Assembly (NCBI GenBank): GCA_905235525.1
Contig: CAJOLW010000036.1
Span: 1-64,000 of the forward strand
Length of the DNA: 64,000 bases
Source: an uncultured Bacteroidaceae bacterium
GTDB lineage: Bacteria; Bacteroidota; Bacteroidia; Bacteroidales; Bacteroidaceae
Direction: 5' to 3'
Below, one piece after another: positions 16,767 to 24,844 of the stretch. A program made the position numbers and the translations under genes. A model generated the notes under the pieces. The model was given only the letters and a program-made list of their open reading frames with translations. It ran no database searches and was not told the DNA's origin. Each line of letters begins with the position of its first letter. Position 1 is the stretch's first letter.

Positions 16767-16988
16767 CATAATAAACTGTTCCTGAACAGAATGCATAATA
16801 CTATTCTTACAAGAAAACACAAGATTATTCTCCTTATTGCTTAGTCTTTCATCTGCAACTGATTTTCAAATCACAACCGCTGAAAAAAAAGACTTTTCGG
16901 ATAAGTCCCCACTAATTCATGCTTTTTCAAACACTTTTGTGTCTTTTTTTACATCTGTTTCAAAAATAATTCATAACTTTGCACTCGA
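16767..16988 (+). promoter_or_regulatory. Putative invertible promoter segment, promoter pointing away from the capsule operon
   Basis: This 222 bp segment between the inverted repeats holds TAACTTTG at 16974-16981 on the plus strand. The same TAACTTTGCACTCGA string is the promoter core upstream of the DUF2752 gene (37.57 kb). In the present orientation transcription would run right and meet the hairpin-plus-T-run of the right repeat, giving no product. Inverted, it would read the minus strand into the UpxY-like gene, and the left-end hairpin would then lack a U-tract. A weaker minus-strand box, TATTTTTG (16961-16968), could give basal expression. Confidence 0.7.
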
Positions 16989-17019
16989 AAAAAATGCCTG
17001 TTACTCATAGTAACCGGCA
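16989..17019 (-). repeat. Right inverted repeat of invertible promoter, overlapping recombinase 3' end
   Basis: The 22 bp core (16989-17010) matches the left repeat in reverse complement. It includes the last codons and TGA of the recombinase gene. The hairpin with T-run on the minus strand ends the recombinase transcript; on the plus strand a T-run also follows. Because the shared core includes the stop, inversion would not alter the recombinase protein. Confidence 0.8.
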
Positions 17020-18018
17020 TTTTTTGAACAAGGTCTCAAGTATTTGTTTGTTCATTTCGTCTATCTTGCTGCTTTCGAAGGATTTGAGGTAGGATTGTGT
17101 GGTATGCAAGGACACGTGTCCAAGGCGTTCCTTGATGCACGATTCGGGCATTCCGTTGTGATAGACGGCATTTGCCCAAGTGTGGCGCGGGGCGTAGGTA
17201 GAGAGGGCAATGCCTACGTGCAGCATTTGGGAGAGCAGTTCCAGGCGGTGGTTGTACCTTCGGATGGCTCGGGTATATTGCCCATATGCTTCCTTGGCTG
17301 TGATTGCTGTCAGGATCGGGAACAGATAATGTCCGTCATTGGCATAGTGCCTGATGATACGCCGCATCTGGGGAAGGATTTCCATCTCGACATAGGTGCC
17401 TGTCTTGTGCCGCTGGTAGCGGAGCATCCCATCGCGGATGTCGTCGGGAGTGAGGTAGGCAAAATCGACGAAAGGGAGTCCGCAGGCATAGAAGCAGAAC
17501 ACGAAGATGTCTCTTGCGAAGGTCAGGTCGTGCACCATCTTCCCGAAGGATTTCCTCTTCTCGTCCTTTCCCAGCAGGATAAGTTCCCTGGCAATGTCCA
17601 GCCGTTCCAGTCGCTCTATCAGTTCGGCTTCAGAGGCGCGACGATGGGTAGGCATGCAGGAGGTGGAGATGTGCCCGAACGGATAGACATCGGTTGATGT
17701 CAGTGGCAGCAGTCCGTCTTTTCTCGCCATGTTGTAGGCGGAACGGAAGTTGCGGAGGTGGAAAGAGCGGGTGTTCCTGCATTTTCCCTCCACGGTCAGC
17801 CAGTCCTGATAGTGGGCGACCTGTTCCCTGTCGATGCGGCTCATCGGGATGTCTTTCCGTCCCTGGCTCTGCAGCCAAGACTGGAGACTTCGTCTGGTGC
17901 GCTGGTAGTTGCCGGCTGTGCCAAGACTGTTCTGGCGGATATAGTTCTCGATGACCCTGTCCATCCATGACAACAAAGTGAGACCTTTTCTGCTCATTCT
18001 GTTTTCTTCCATATTCAT
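17005..18018 (-). CDS. Tyrosine recombinase (phase-variation invertase candidate)
   Basis: A phage-integrase-type recombinase with a SAM-like DNA-binding domain (about residues 10-110) and a catalytic domain: HKTG, YAPRHTWAN (Arg-II with His), LGHVSLHTTQSYL (His and nucleophile Tyr). I chose the ATG at 18018 (337 residues); the open frame goes 60 codons further up but through the terminator of the neighbouring gene. The first catalytic Arg, normally in YTRGMSFVD or GLR-type contexts, is not evident here (YACGLPFVDFAYL), so activity is uncertain. Its 3' end overlaps one inverted repeat of the adjacent promoter segment, which makes that segment the obvious substrate. Confidence 0.82.
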   Translation of the reverse strand: MNMEENRMSRKGLTLLSWMDRVIENYIRQNSLGTAGNYQRTRRSLQSWLQSQGRKDIPMSRIDREQVAHYQDWLTVEGKCRNTRSFHLRNFRSAYNMARKDGLLPLTSTDVYPFGHISTSCMPTHRRASEAELIERLERLDIARELILLGKDEKRKSFGKMVHDLTFARDIFVFCFYACGLPFVDFAYLTPDDIRDGMLRYQRHKTGTYVEMEILPQMRRIIRHYANDGHYLFPILTAITAKEAYGQYTRAIRRYNHRLELLSQMLHVGIALSTYAPRHTWANAVYHNGMPESCIKERLGHVSLHTTQSYLKSFESSKIDEMNKQILETLFKKCRLL

Positions 18019-18030
18019 TATTATTATATA

Positions 18031-18098
18031 TATTGAGTCCCTTAAAAAGGTGTTTTTTGTCCGTTGCCCCTTCAAGTAATTTTCTAATGGACTCAATA
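18031..18098 (-). promoter_or_regulatory. Ten-base inverted repeat upstream of the recombinase gene
   Basis: TATTGAGTCC (18031-18040) and GGACTCAATA (18089-18098) are exact inverted copies 48 bases apart, just before the chosen start of the recombinase. They could be an operator or recombinase-binding site; no clear -7 box was found. Confidence 0.4.
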
Positions 18099-18105
18099 AT
18101 AACAT

Positions 18106-18141
18106 AAGAGAGGCACCGGAACTATGTCCGGTGCCTCTCTT
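18106..18141 (-). terminator. Strong hairpin terminator of the GH43 operon
   Basis: A perfect 15 bp stem (18106-18120 with 18127-18141, six-base loop), extendable by flanking AT pairs, follows the stop at 18177 on the minus strand and has a T-rich tail. Confidence 0.85.
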
Positions 18142-18176
18142 AGTTATATCTCGCAGAATGTTTCCGCTACATCTGA

Positions 18177-19637
18177 TTAGTGTTGGCGGAGATTCCACTT
18201 GGAGTTGTCGCTATTGAAGTCGTACTCTGCGAGTGTTGGTGTGCTGTCACCTGCAGAGTAGAGCACATACTTGGTGTTGGTGCCTTCCTTGCCAGGAATC
18301 TCCTTAGGCATGATGCGGAAAGTGCCATCGGTGAGTTGCTCAATGCGCCAGAGTTGCTCGGGAGCACCAGTGAAGGAAGGAACGGTAGTCACTTCCACGT
18401 CTTCTGTGGCAGCGAGGGCACGGTCTGTACCAGCAATGGTAATCTTGAAGTACGGGTTGCTCAAGTAACCGCCTGCCTCTGGAACGGCTGTGATAGTCCA
18501 CTTCTGGTGAGGACGGAACATGTAGTCACCGATGCGGGCAGGAATGTTGCCTGCGGGCCATGTGTTAGCCACATCTTCCAGTTTCTGCTCAGCCACAGGC
18601 TGTGGAGGAGCGGCATTGCCCTGCTGGCCACCACCAAAACCGCCACGTGCCACGTTCATGCGAACGAAATCGACAGCAAGTTCGAGGGCATAGCCACGGC
18701 GCTCTGATTCAATCTCATAGGTACCTTCCTTGAGTTGGTCGCCACCAACAGGCCAACCGTTCTTCCAAAGGAGAGGACGGACTGCCAATGTAGAACGGCC
18801 ACCCATGTCGAAGTCTGCTTCCCAGTGGAATGACATCACTTCAACACCTTCGTCGATGATGGTGCGTCCGAAGTGTCCAGCACCCGTCTTGCGGTCGCCT
18901 GCGGCAATGACCATCTTGCCACCACCATGATACATGTCACGACCTACATTGTCGATGTATGGACCTTCTGGACTCTTAGAACGACCTACCACAATATTAT
19001 AAGTAGAATTTACACCGTCGCAGCAAGTGCCGTGAGTACCGAGCAGATAGTACCAACCATCTCTGTAGATGAGGTCAGACGCCTCACAGTCAATGGCGAT
19101 GTCCTTCTCCTTGTTGCCGCTCTTGCGGAAACCAGTGGCTGGATCCAACTCGATAAGACGGATAGTGCCGAAGTATGTACCGTAACTCACCCACAGACGA
19201 CCTGTGGTTGGGTCAAGGAGCACACCCGGGTCAATGGCATCCTGGTCTTCCATACCATCTGAATAACAAACTTCTACGGCTTCTGACCACTTGAAATCTG
19301 GAGACTTGGGATCAAGTGTCTTGTTCCACATGGTGAGGATGCGGCCAGCGTGACCACCACCAAGTCCACCACCTGTAGCACCATAGATGCAGAGGTAACG
19401 GTCACCAATCTTGATCATATCGGGGGCAGCACCACCACCAGGACGCTCTGCGCCGCTGTGCCAGTTCCATCCGTCGTCGGTGATGATACCGCCACCACCT
19501 GTGCCGAATGTGTACCACTTGCCATCACACTCTGCCAGTGTGGAGGGGTCGTGGATGAAGGGTTGTCCTGATTGTGCTGATGCTGTTGCTGCCACAATCA
19601 ATGTGCTGGCAGCCAATATAGTGCGAAGTATTTTCAT
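18177..19637 (-). CDS. Secreted GH43 enzyme (endo-arabinanase-like)
   Basis: A 486-residue protein with a signal peptide (cleavage near ATASA-QSG, residue 21). The five-bladed GH43 propeller shows the three expected acids: Asp30 (FIHDPS), Asp136 (AIDPGVLL) and Glu185 (DCEASDLIYRDGWYYL). Sequence around CSDGMEDQDAIDPGV and SYGTYFG fits arabinan endo-1,5-alpha-arabinosidase-like enzymes. A Gly/Gln linker near 340 leads to a C-terminal beta-trefoil/lectin-like domain (about 370-486). It probably cuts arabinan side chains of pectin outside the cytoplasm. It follows the larger GH43 gene by 4 bp in the same operon. Confidence 0.88.
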   Translation of the reverse strand: MKILRTILAASTLIVAATASAQSGQPFIHDPSTLAECDGKWYTFGTGGGGIITDDGWNWHSGAERPGGGAAPDMIKIGDRYLCIYGATGGGLGGGHAGRILTMWNKTLDPKSPDFKWSEAVEVCYSDGMEDQDAIDPGVLLDPTTGRLWVSYGTYFGTIRLIELDPATGFRKSGNKEKDIAIDCEASDLIYRDGWYYLLGTHGTCCDGVNSTYNIVVGRSKSPEGPYIDNVGRDMYHGGGKMVIAAGDRKTGAGHFGRTIIDEGVEVMSFHWEADFDMGGRSTLAVRPLLWKNGWPVGGDQLKEGTYEIESERRGYALELAVDFVRMNVARGGFGGGQQGNAAPPQPVAEQKLEDVANTWPAGNIPARIGDYMFRPHQKWTITAVPEAGGYLSNPYFKITIAGTDRALAATEDVEVTTVPSFTGAPEQLWRIEQLTDGTFRIMPKEIPGKEGTNTKYVLYSAGDSTPTLAEYDFNSDNSKWNLRQH

Positions 19638-19641
19638 GCTC

Positions 19642-21768
19642 TTATTTGTTGTTGATTATTGTATAGTTTTTAACAGGGTTACCTTTCTCATCGAGGAAGC
19701 GAACGCAGAAGTCGCTCATACCTGGGCCATTGATGATGGCACCACGCAGCACGTTGCGTCCCTTCTTCAGGGTGATGCGTTTTGACATCGCATCGTCCTT
19801 CACCATACGGCGGTCGCCTGAGAGCAACAATGTCTCTTCGCCGTTGAGCCACCACATGGAAGCGGAGTTGGAACCAACAGCCAGACGGACGTCCTTGATT
19901 TCCTCAGGACAGTCGATGACGGTAACAGCCCAGAAGAGCACGCCATATACTTGTTCACCATACTTTTCAGCAAAGCGGAAGAGTTTCACGTTCATGTTCT
20001 CGCTGTCGAGCGCATGCCAAGTCAGTGTCTGCTTCACGGTCTTCACCTCTGGCTGAGCAGGCTGAGCCTGTCCCATACCCATGCCACGACCGAAGCCGGC
20101 AGGAGCCTGTTCCTGCTTGAACACTGCCTGTACCTTCTGACCATCCTTGGGGAGAATAGTCTGCTGATCCTTGAAGTATTCTCGGTTGAAGTGATCGCGC
20201 AAGTAACTGTCGGTGAAGACGGTGTTACCGCTGTTAGGCTTGTTGATTGGGTCGAGGAGCATCCAACGATGGATGAAACCTTCGCTGTCTGGTGCAATTG
20301 CTGCAGATGTGGATGGTGAGAAGTATTTAGGACGATTCTTGAATAGAACATAATCCACAGCCAATTCTGCATCGCCATCGTTGGTGATCACAAGGTCAGT
20401 CACACCCTTTGGCACATACTCCAAAGCAACGGTCTGAGTGAGCCACTGGCCTCTCATGTCACGACGGAATCTGCCCATCATGCCACCACCGCCAGCAGGA
20501 GTGTTTGGAGTCTCTGGGGGAACGATGTTGTCGAGCGTAATCTTGGCAATCACCTTACCAGTAGCACTCTTTTCGCGGATGCTGAATGCTGTGTTGCCGC
20601 TTGCCTTAACGCTCATGATAAGGTAACTGTCACCTGTAATGTCACTGAAATCAACATCGTTGTAACGGAGCCAACTACCCTTCTTGGGCAGTGCAGCCTG
20701 ATAACTACGGAAGGTGTTGACTGTGTCGATGAGTTGTGTGGTTACATCGCTGCTTGCCTCGCTGTAACGGTCAATCTCAATCTTCTCAGTTGCCTTGTTG
20801 ATACCAACACCACGCATGGTGGGCTTCACTTCCTGAATGGTACCGTCAGCGTTGAAGGTGAGTTTGTCGATACATACAGAACGACGCTTGTCATCGCTTG
20901 GTGAGAAGTCGTTGTGATGATAGAAAAGATACCACTGACCCTTGTAGTTGATGATGCTGTGGTGGTTGGTCCAGCAACCATTAGCGTGTTCAGCCATGAT
21001 GAGTCCCTTATACTCGTATGGACCCATCGGGTTCTTACTCATGGCGTATCCAAGCACTTCGGTGTTTTCTCTTACATAAGGATATGTGAGATAATAGTTG
21101 CCATTGTACTCGAAAGCGAAAGGTCCCTCAGCCTGACGGTTTGGAAGACCCTCGAGACAGTTGGCACCCACCATTTCCATCTCACGATTGCCAAACTTGA
21201 CCGTCGTCTTTGGGTTGTCGTCGGCAAGTTCCTTCATGTTGTCTTTGAGTTTTGCACAACGTCCATTGCCCCAGAAGATGTAAGCATTTCCATCGGATGC
21301 CAAGAGCACACATGGGTCAATGCCGTTGATGCCCTTGATGGGTTCTGGTTCAGGAATGAACGGCCCCTCAGGATTGTCGGCAATAGCGACACCGACTGCA
21401 AAACCACCACCTGCATTAGGAGAAGATGGGAAGTAGAAGTAGTACTTTCCATTTCTGTAAACGCAGTCAGGTGCCCACATGGAGTAGGAATTAGGTCTTA
21501 CCCATGGCACCTTGTTCTGTGTAACAATCATACCATGGTCTGTCCAGTCGGTCAGATTCTCTGATGAGAACACGTGGTAGTCTTCCATGCAGAACCAGTC
21601 CTGGCGCTGTCCTACTGGAGGCTTGATGTCGTGTGACGGGTAGAGGTACACCTTGTTATTAAATACGCGCGCAGTTGGGTCAGCCGTGAATTGATTACGG
21701 ATAACTGGGTTTTGTGCCGTTAGCGCAAGCGGCACACCCATCAGAAAAATTGCAATTAGGTGCTTCAT
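19642..21768 (-). CDS. Secreted GH43 enzyme with CBM6-like domain
   Basis: A 708-residue protein with a signal peptide (cleavage near LTAQ, residue 19). The GH43 catalytic domain spans about 20-330, with Asp30 (FTADPTA), Asp151 (GIDPCVLL) and Glu214 (QAEGPFAFEYNGNYYL). A CBM6-like beta-sandwich (about 350-490; SWLRYNDVDF, YLIMSVKASG) follows, then a third C-terminal beta domain. Members act as arabinofuranosidases or beta-xylosidases on plant polymers. First gene of the operon, behind a promoter at 21822-21829. Confidence 0.88.
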   Translation of the reverse strand: MKHLIAIFLMGVPLALTAQNPVIRNQFTADPTARVFNNKVYLYPSHDIKPPVGQRQDWFCMEDYHVFSSENLTDWTDHGMIVTQNKVPWVRPNSYSMWAPDCVYRNGKYYFYFPSSPNAGGGFAVGVAIADNPEGPFIPEPEPIKGINGIDPCVLLASDGNAYIFWGNGRCAKLKDNMKELADDNPKTTVKFGNREMEMVGANCLEGLPNRQAEGPFAFEYNGNYYLTYPYVRENTEVLGYAMSKNPMGPYEYKGLIMAEHANGCWTNHHSIINYKGQWYLFYHHNDFSPSDDKRRSVCIDKLTFNADGTIQEVKPTMRGVGINKATEKIEIDRYSEASSDVTTQLIDTVNTFRSYQAALPKKGSWLRYNDVDFSDITGDSYLIMSVKASGNTAFSIREKSATGKVIAKITLDNIVPPETPNTPAGGGGMMGRFRRDMRGQWLTQTVALEYVPKGVTDLVITNDGDAELAVDYVLFKNRPKYFSPSTSAAIAPDSEGFIHRWMLLDPINKPNSGNTVFTDSYLRDHFNREYFKDQQTILPKDGQKVQAVFKQEQAPAGFGRGMGMGQAQPAQPEVKTVKQTLTWHALDSENMNVKLFRFAEKYGEQVYGVLFWAVTVIDCPEEIKDVRLAVGSNSASMWWLNGEETLLLSGDRRMVKDDAMSKRITLKKGRNVLRGAIINGPGMSDFCVRFLDEKGNPVKNYTIINNK

Positions 21769-21821
21769 TGGCTAGTAATAAAGTATTTGATAATTGTTAA
21801 TAAGTGTTTGTAAAGTTTGTG

Positions 21822-21829
21822 CAAATATA
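21822..21829 (-). promoter_or_regulatory. Promoter -7 box for the GH43 pair
   Basis: TATATTTG on the minus strand fits TAnnTTTG, 54 bases before the GH43 start. A clear TTTG -33 box is not seen. Confidence 0.55.
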
Positions 21830-21934
21830 GGAATAAAAATTTACCCGAACTAAAATTTGATATACTATTTCTCAAAAAAAGTGCTTTCTGACAAAAGATT
21901 ACCTTGATTGGCACGTAATTCAGAATAAATTTTG

Positions 21935-21942
21935 TACCTTTG
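21935..21942 (+). promoter_or_regulatory. Promoter -7 box for lnb
   Basis: TACCTTTG lies 11 bases before the lnb ATG at 21954, so the transcript would have a leader of only a few bases. The divergent GH43 promoter shares the same 185 bp gap. Confidence 0.6.
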
Positions 21943-21953
21943 CAACCGCAAAA

Positions 21954-23183
21954 ATGATTACACGCTTACTACATATTCATCTGTTCTTGCTTTTCATGAC
22001 GGTATGGCTGCCTGTTTCAGCGGAGAAGGTTCCTTCTGCTGAAGACTCTGTCATTGCCGTTGCACCTCAGTTGGATTCTATCGAAGTGTCGATTCTTACA
22101 TGCACTCCTGGAAAGGATATGTATGCAAAGTTCGGACATACCGCTTTACGTGTGAGAGACTACACGGCAAACCGGGATGTGGTGTTCAATTATGGATGTT
22201 TTGATTACAACTCCAATAACTTCGTCTTAAAGTTTCTCTTGGGGAAAACGGATTATTTGCTTGATGCTGAAGAATTTGATTTTCTCAAATATCGTTATGG
22301 AAGGTTGGGTAACGGCGTGTCTGAGCAAGTGCTGAATCTGAGTCAGGCGGAGGCGAACCGTTTGTTGGTTTTGTTGTTGGAAAACCTGCGACCGGAGAAT
22401 CAAGAGTATCGTTACAACTGGCTTTATGACAACTGCACAGAACGTGCGCGTGACATGATAGAGAAAGCCTTGGAAGGGGAAATTGAATACTCGGATGTTG
22501 TGGATGAAGATGTGACTGTGAGGGACATGCTGCACGAATGTCTGGAGAAATCCCCTTGGGTCTCCTTTGGCATTGACATGATTTTAGGCGATGAAATCGA
22601 CCGAAAGGTGGATAGACGTGTTATGATGTTCCTCCCCGATGTGTTCAGGCAAGAGTCTGATGGAGCCTATATCATGAGGAAAGATGGTGAGCGGGTTCCA
22701 TATATTATGGAAAGAAACACGGTGTTGGAAGATATGAATGGCCCCGACAAAGCCTACATGATTCTGTCTCCTCTTTTCTTATTTTCCTTGCTATTGTTGT
22801 GTACGGTGTCACTCTTCCTACAGGAATTGAAGAAAAAGAAATACACAGCATGGATGGATGTGACGATGCACACATGTCAGGGACTTGCAGGTTTCTTGGT
22901 GGCATTCCTTTTCTTCTTGTCCGAACACCCTGCGGTTGATAACAACTGGCTGGTTATCATGTTCAACCCTCTCCCACTCTTCTATGCTGCATGGCTACTT
23001 TATTGTTATAGAAAAGGAAGGAAGAACCTTCTCTCCTACATCAATTTGATTGTCACCGCCGGATTCTTAGTGACGATGGTGTTCTGTCTGCAGTCCTTCA
23101 ATCCTGCCATGTGGGTGTTAATGCTTAGTTTTTTAGTAAGAGCCTTGTCACAGGCACATTTTACCTATCATAGAGAACGATGA
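21954..23183 (+). CDS. lnb: Lnb-type lipoprotein N-acyltransferase (DUF4105)
   Basis: A 409-residue protein with a signal peptide, a periplasmic DUF4105/Lnb N-terminal domain (about 40-180), and four C-terminal membrane spans (from about 268). Conserved residues include Cys50, His62 (KFGHTALR) and Cys161 (YNWLYDNCTERARD), matching the thiol/His chemistry expected of the family. Lnb is known in Bacteroides as the enzyme that adds the third acyl chain to lipoprotein N-termini, replacing Lnt. It overlaps the next gene by 4 bp (ATGA), so the two are co-translated. Confidence 0.82.
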   Translation: MITRLLHIHLFLLFMTVWLPVSAEKVPSAEDSVIAVAPQLDSIEVSILTCTPGKDMYAKFGHTALRVRDYTANRDVVFNYGCFDYNSNNFVLKFLLGKTDYLLDAEEFDFLKYRYGRLGNGVSEQVLNLSQAEANRLLVLLLENLRPENQEYRYNWLYDNCTERARDMIEKALEGEIEYSDVVDEDVTVRDMLHECLEKSPWVSFGIDMILGDEIDRKVDRRVMMFLPDVFRQESDGAYIMRKDGERVPYIMERNTVLEDMNGPDKAYMILSPLFLFSLLLLCTVSLFLQELKKKKYTAWMDVTMHTCQGLAGFLVAFLFFLSEHPAVDNNWLVIMFNPLPLFYAAWLLYCYRKGRKNLLSYINLIVTAGFLVTMVFCLQSFNPAMWVLMLSFLVRALSQAHFTYHRER

Positions 23184-24742
23184 AGAAACAGATACTAACA
23201 ACTTTCTTTGCCTCCATTGCAATGGCGGGCGCGATGGCACAGACAGGCTCTGTGCCACGATTGGTTGTGGGTATCTCCATTGATCAACTCCGTTCCGACT
23301 ACCTGAATGCCTTCATGCCGCTCTATGGTGAAGGCGGTTTTAAACTCTTGTTGGAGAACGGACAGGTCTATTCGAATGTGCAGTACCAGCATACGCCTGT
23401 TGACCGTGCCTCAGCGATTGCATCAATTGTGACAGGCACAGTCCCCTACAATCATGGCATCATTGCAGAGGAATGGATGAGCCGTACCGAATTGCATACG
23501 AATTATTGTGTGGATGATCGCAACAGCAAGGGAGTGGTAACCAACGATGGTTCTTCCCCCAAGAACCTATTGGTCAGCACGATTGGCGATGAACTGAAAG
23601 TTGCCACTCAAGGGAAGGCATTCGTCTATAGCGTGGCACCATATCGTGAGGCTGCCGTTCTGGCTGCCGGACATGCTGCCGATTGGGCGATGTGGATTGA
23701 TAGTCAAAGCGGCAAGTGGGCAGGCACTACCTATTATGGGCAGACACCCGCTTGGTTCCGTTATCTTGACGGGAACTCGGTTGCGGACAAGATTTCTTCA
23801 TTGACATGGAAACCGACGAATGATGTGGTCGGCTCCTATAACTATTATTTATTGACAGCCCAGAAGTCTTTCACTCATCACTTCACGACTGACAGCCGTT
23901 TCCGTGTGTTCAAGACATCTGGATTGGTGAACGAGGAGGTGACTCGTGCTGCACGTTCCTGTTTGGAGAATGGCAATGCCGGTATGGATGAAGTGACAGA
24001 CTTCCTGTCTGTATGCTATTATGCAGGTAACTTCCACCCTGACAATGCGGTGAGCACCACAACCGAACTGCAAGACACTTATATACGTTTAGACGCAGAA
24101 CTCTCCACACTACTGAAGAAGATAGACCAATTGGTAGGGCTTGACAAGACGCTTATCTATGTCACTTCCACAGGATACGATGAGGTGGACAATTCAGAGG
24201 AACTCTCCCAATACCGCATTCCAACGGGCGATTTCAATATCAACCGTTGTGCCACCCTGCTGAACATGTACCTTTGTGCCATGTACGGCAACGGACAGTA
24301 TGTAGAGAGTTATTATCGCAATCAGTTCTATCTGAACCACAAACTCTTAGAGCAGAAGCAACTGAAACTGGCTGAAGTGCTCGAACACTGTGAAGATTTC
24401 CTTTTCCAATTCAGTGGCGTCCGCGATGTGTTCACTTCTCACCGCATCACGCAAGGTGCATGGACTCCTGGTATCAGCGCTATTCGCAATGGTTTCAATC
24501 CCAAGTGCTCAGGCGACATCATCGTGCAGGTTTCCCCTGGATGGAATATTGTAGATGAAGATCGAGGAACCAAGCGCATGCAGCGCGACTCATTCTTTGA
24601 GTTTCCGCTCATCTTCTTTGGATATACAATCAAACCGGAGAAAGTGGCAACTCCAGTGACGGTCGATTGCATCGCACCGACAGTGGCACACCACATCCGC
24701 ATCAGGGCACCGAATGCATGCTCCTCTGCCCCACTCTTTTAG
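23180..24742 (+). CDS. Alkaline phosphatase family (type I phosphodiesterase-like) protein
   Basis: A 520-residue exported protein (signal peptide ending near AMAQ, residue 21). The start LVVGISIDQLRSDYL with Asp35 and later VTSTGYDEVDN are typical of the alkaline-phosphatase superfamily metal-binding core in Bacteroidetes (PafA-like group). The usual nucleophile Thr/Ser motif is not clear; TPVDRASAIASIVTGT is in the right place. The late His ligand region (about VAHHIRIRAPNACS) is present. It likely hydrolyses phosphate mono- or diesters in the periplasm. Overlap with lnb by 4 bp indicates coupling. Confidence 0.78.
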   Translation: MKKQILTTFFASIAMAGAMAQTGSVPRLVVGISIDQLRSDYLNAFMPLYGEGGFKLLLENGQVYSNVQYQHTPVDRASAIASIVTGTVPYNHGIIAEEWMSRTELHTNYCVDDRNSKGVVTNDGSSPKNLLVSTIGDELKVATQGKAFVYSVAPYREAAVLAAGHAADWAMWIDSQSGKWAGTTYYGQTPAWFRYLDGNSVADKISSLTWKPTNDVVGSYNYYLLTAQKSFTHHFTTDSRFRVFKTSGLVNEEVTRAARSCLENGNAGMDEVTDFLSVCYYAGNFHPDNAVSTTTELQDTYIRLDAELSTLLKKIDQLVGLDKTLIYVTSTGYDEVDNSEELSQYRIPTGDFNINRCATLLNMYLCAMYGNGQYVESYYRNQFYLNHKLLEQKQLKLAEVLEHCEDFLFQFSGVRDVFTSHRITQGAWTPGISAIRNGFNPKCSGDIIVQVSPGWNIVDEDRGTKRMQRDSFFEFPLIFFGYTIKPEKVATPVTVDCIAPTVAHHIRIRAPNACSSAPLF

Positions 24743-24844
24743 AAAGCAACAGAAATACTCGATTGGCTTAGTACGATGACAAGAAAAGGCCAAAAAGACA
24801 AACAGAATAATAAAACCAACAACGAAACAAAAACAATACTATAT

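Noticed and set aside
17005..18018. Recombinase considered as integrase of an integrative element
   Set aside because: No tRNA, att-like direct repeats, relaxase or phage genes nearby; the adjacent inverted repeats fit a promoter invertase better.
20914..21564. 216-codon plus-strand frame
   Set aside because: Antisense to the GH43 catalytic domain, no motifs, no promoter.
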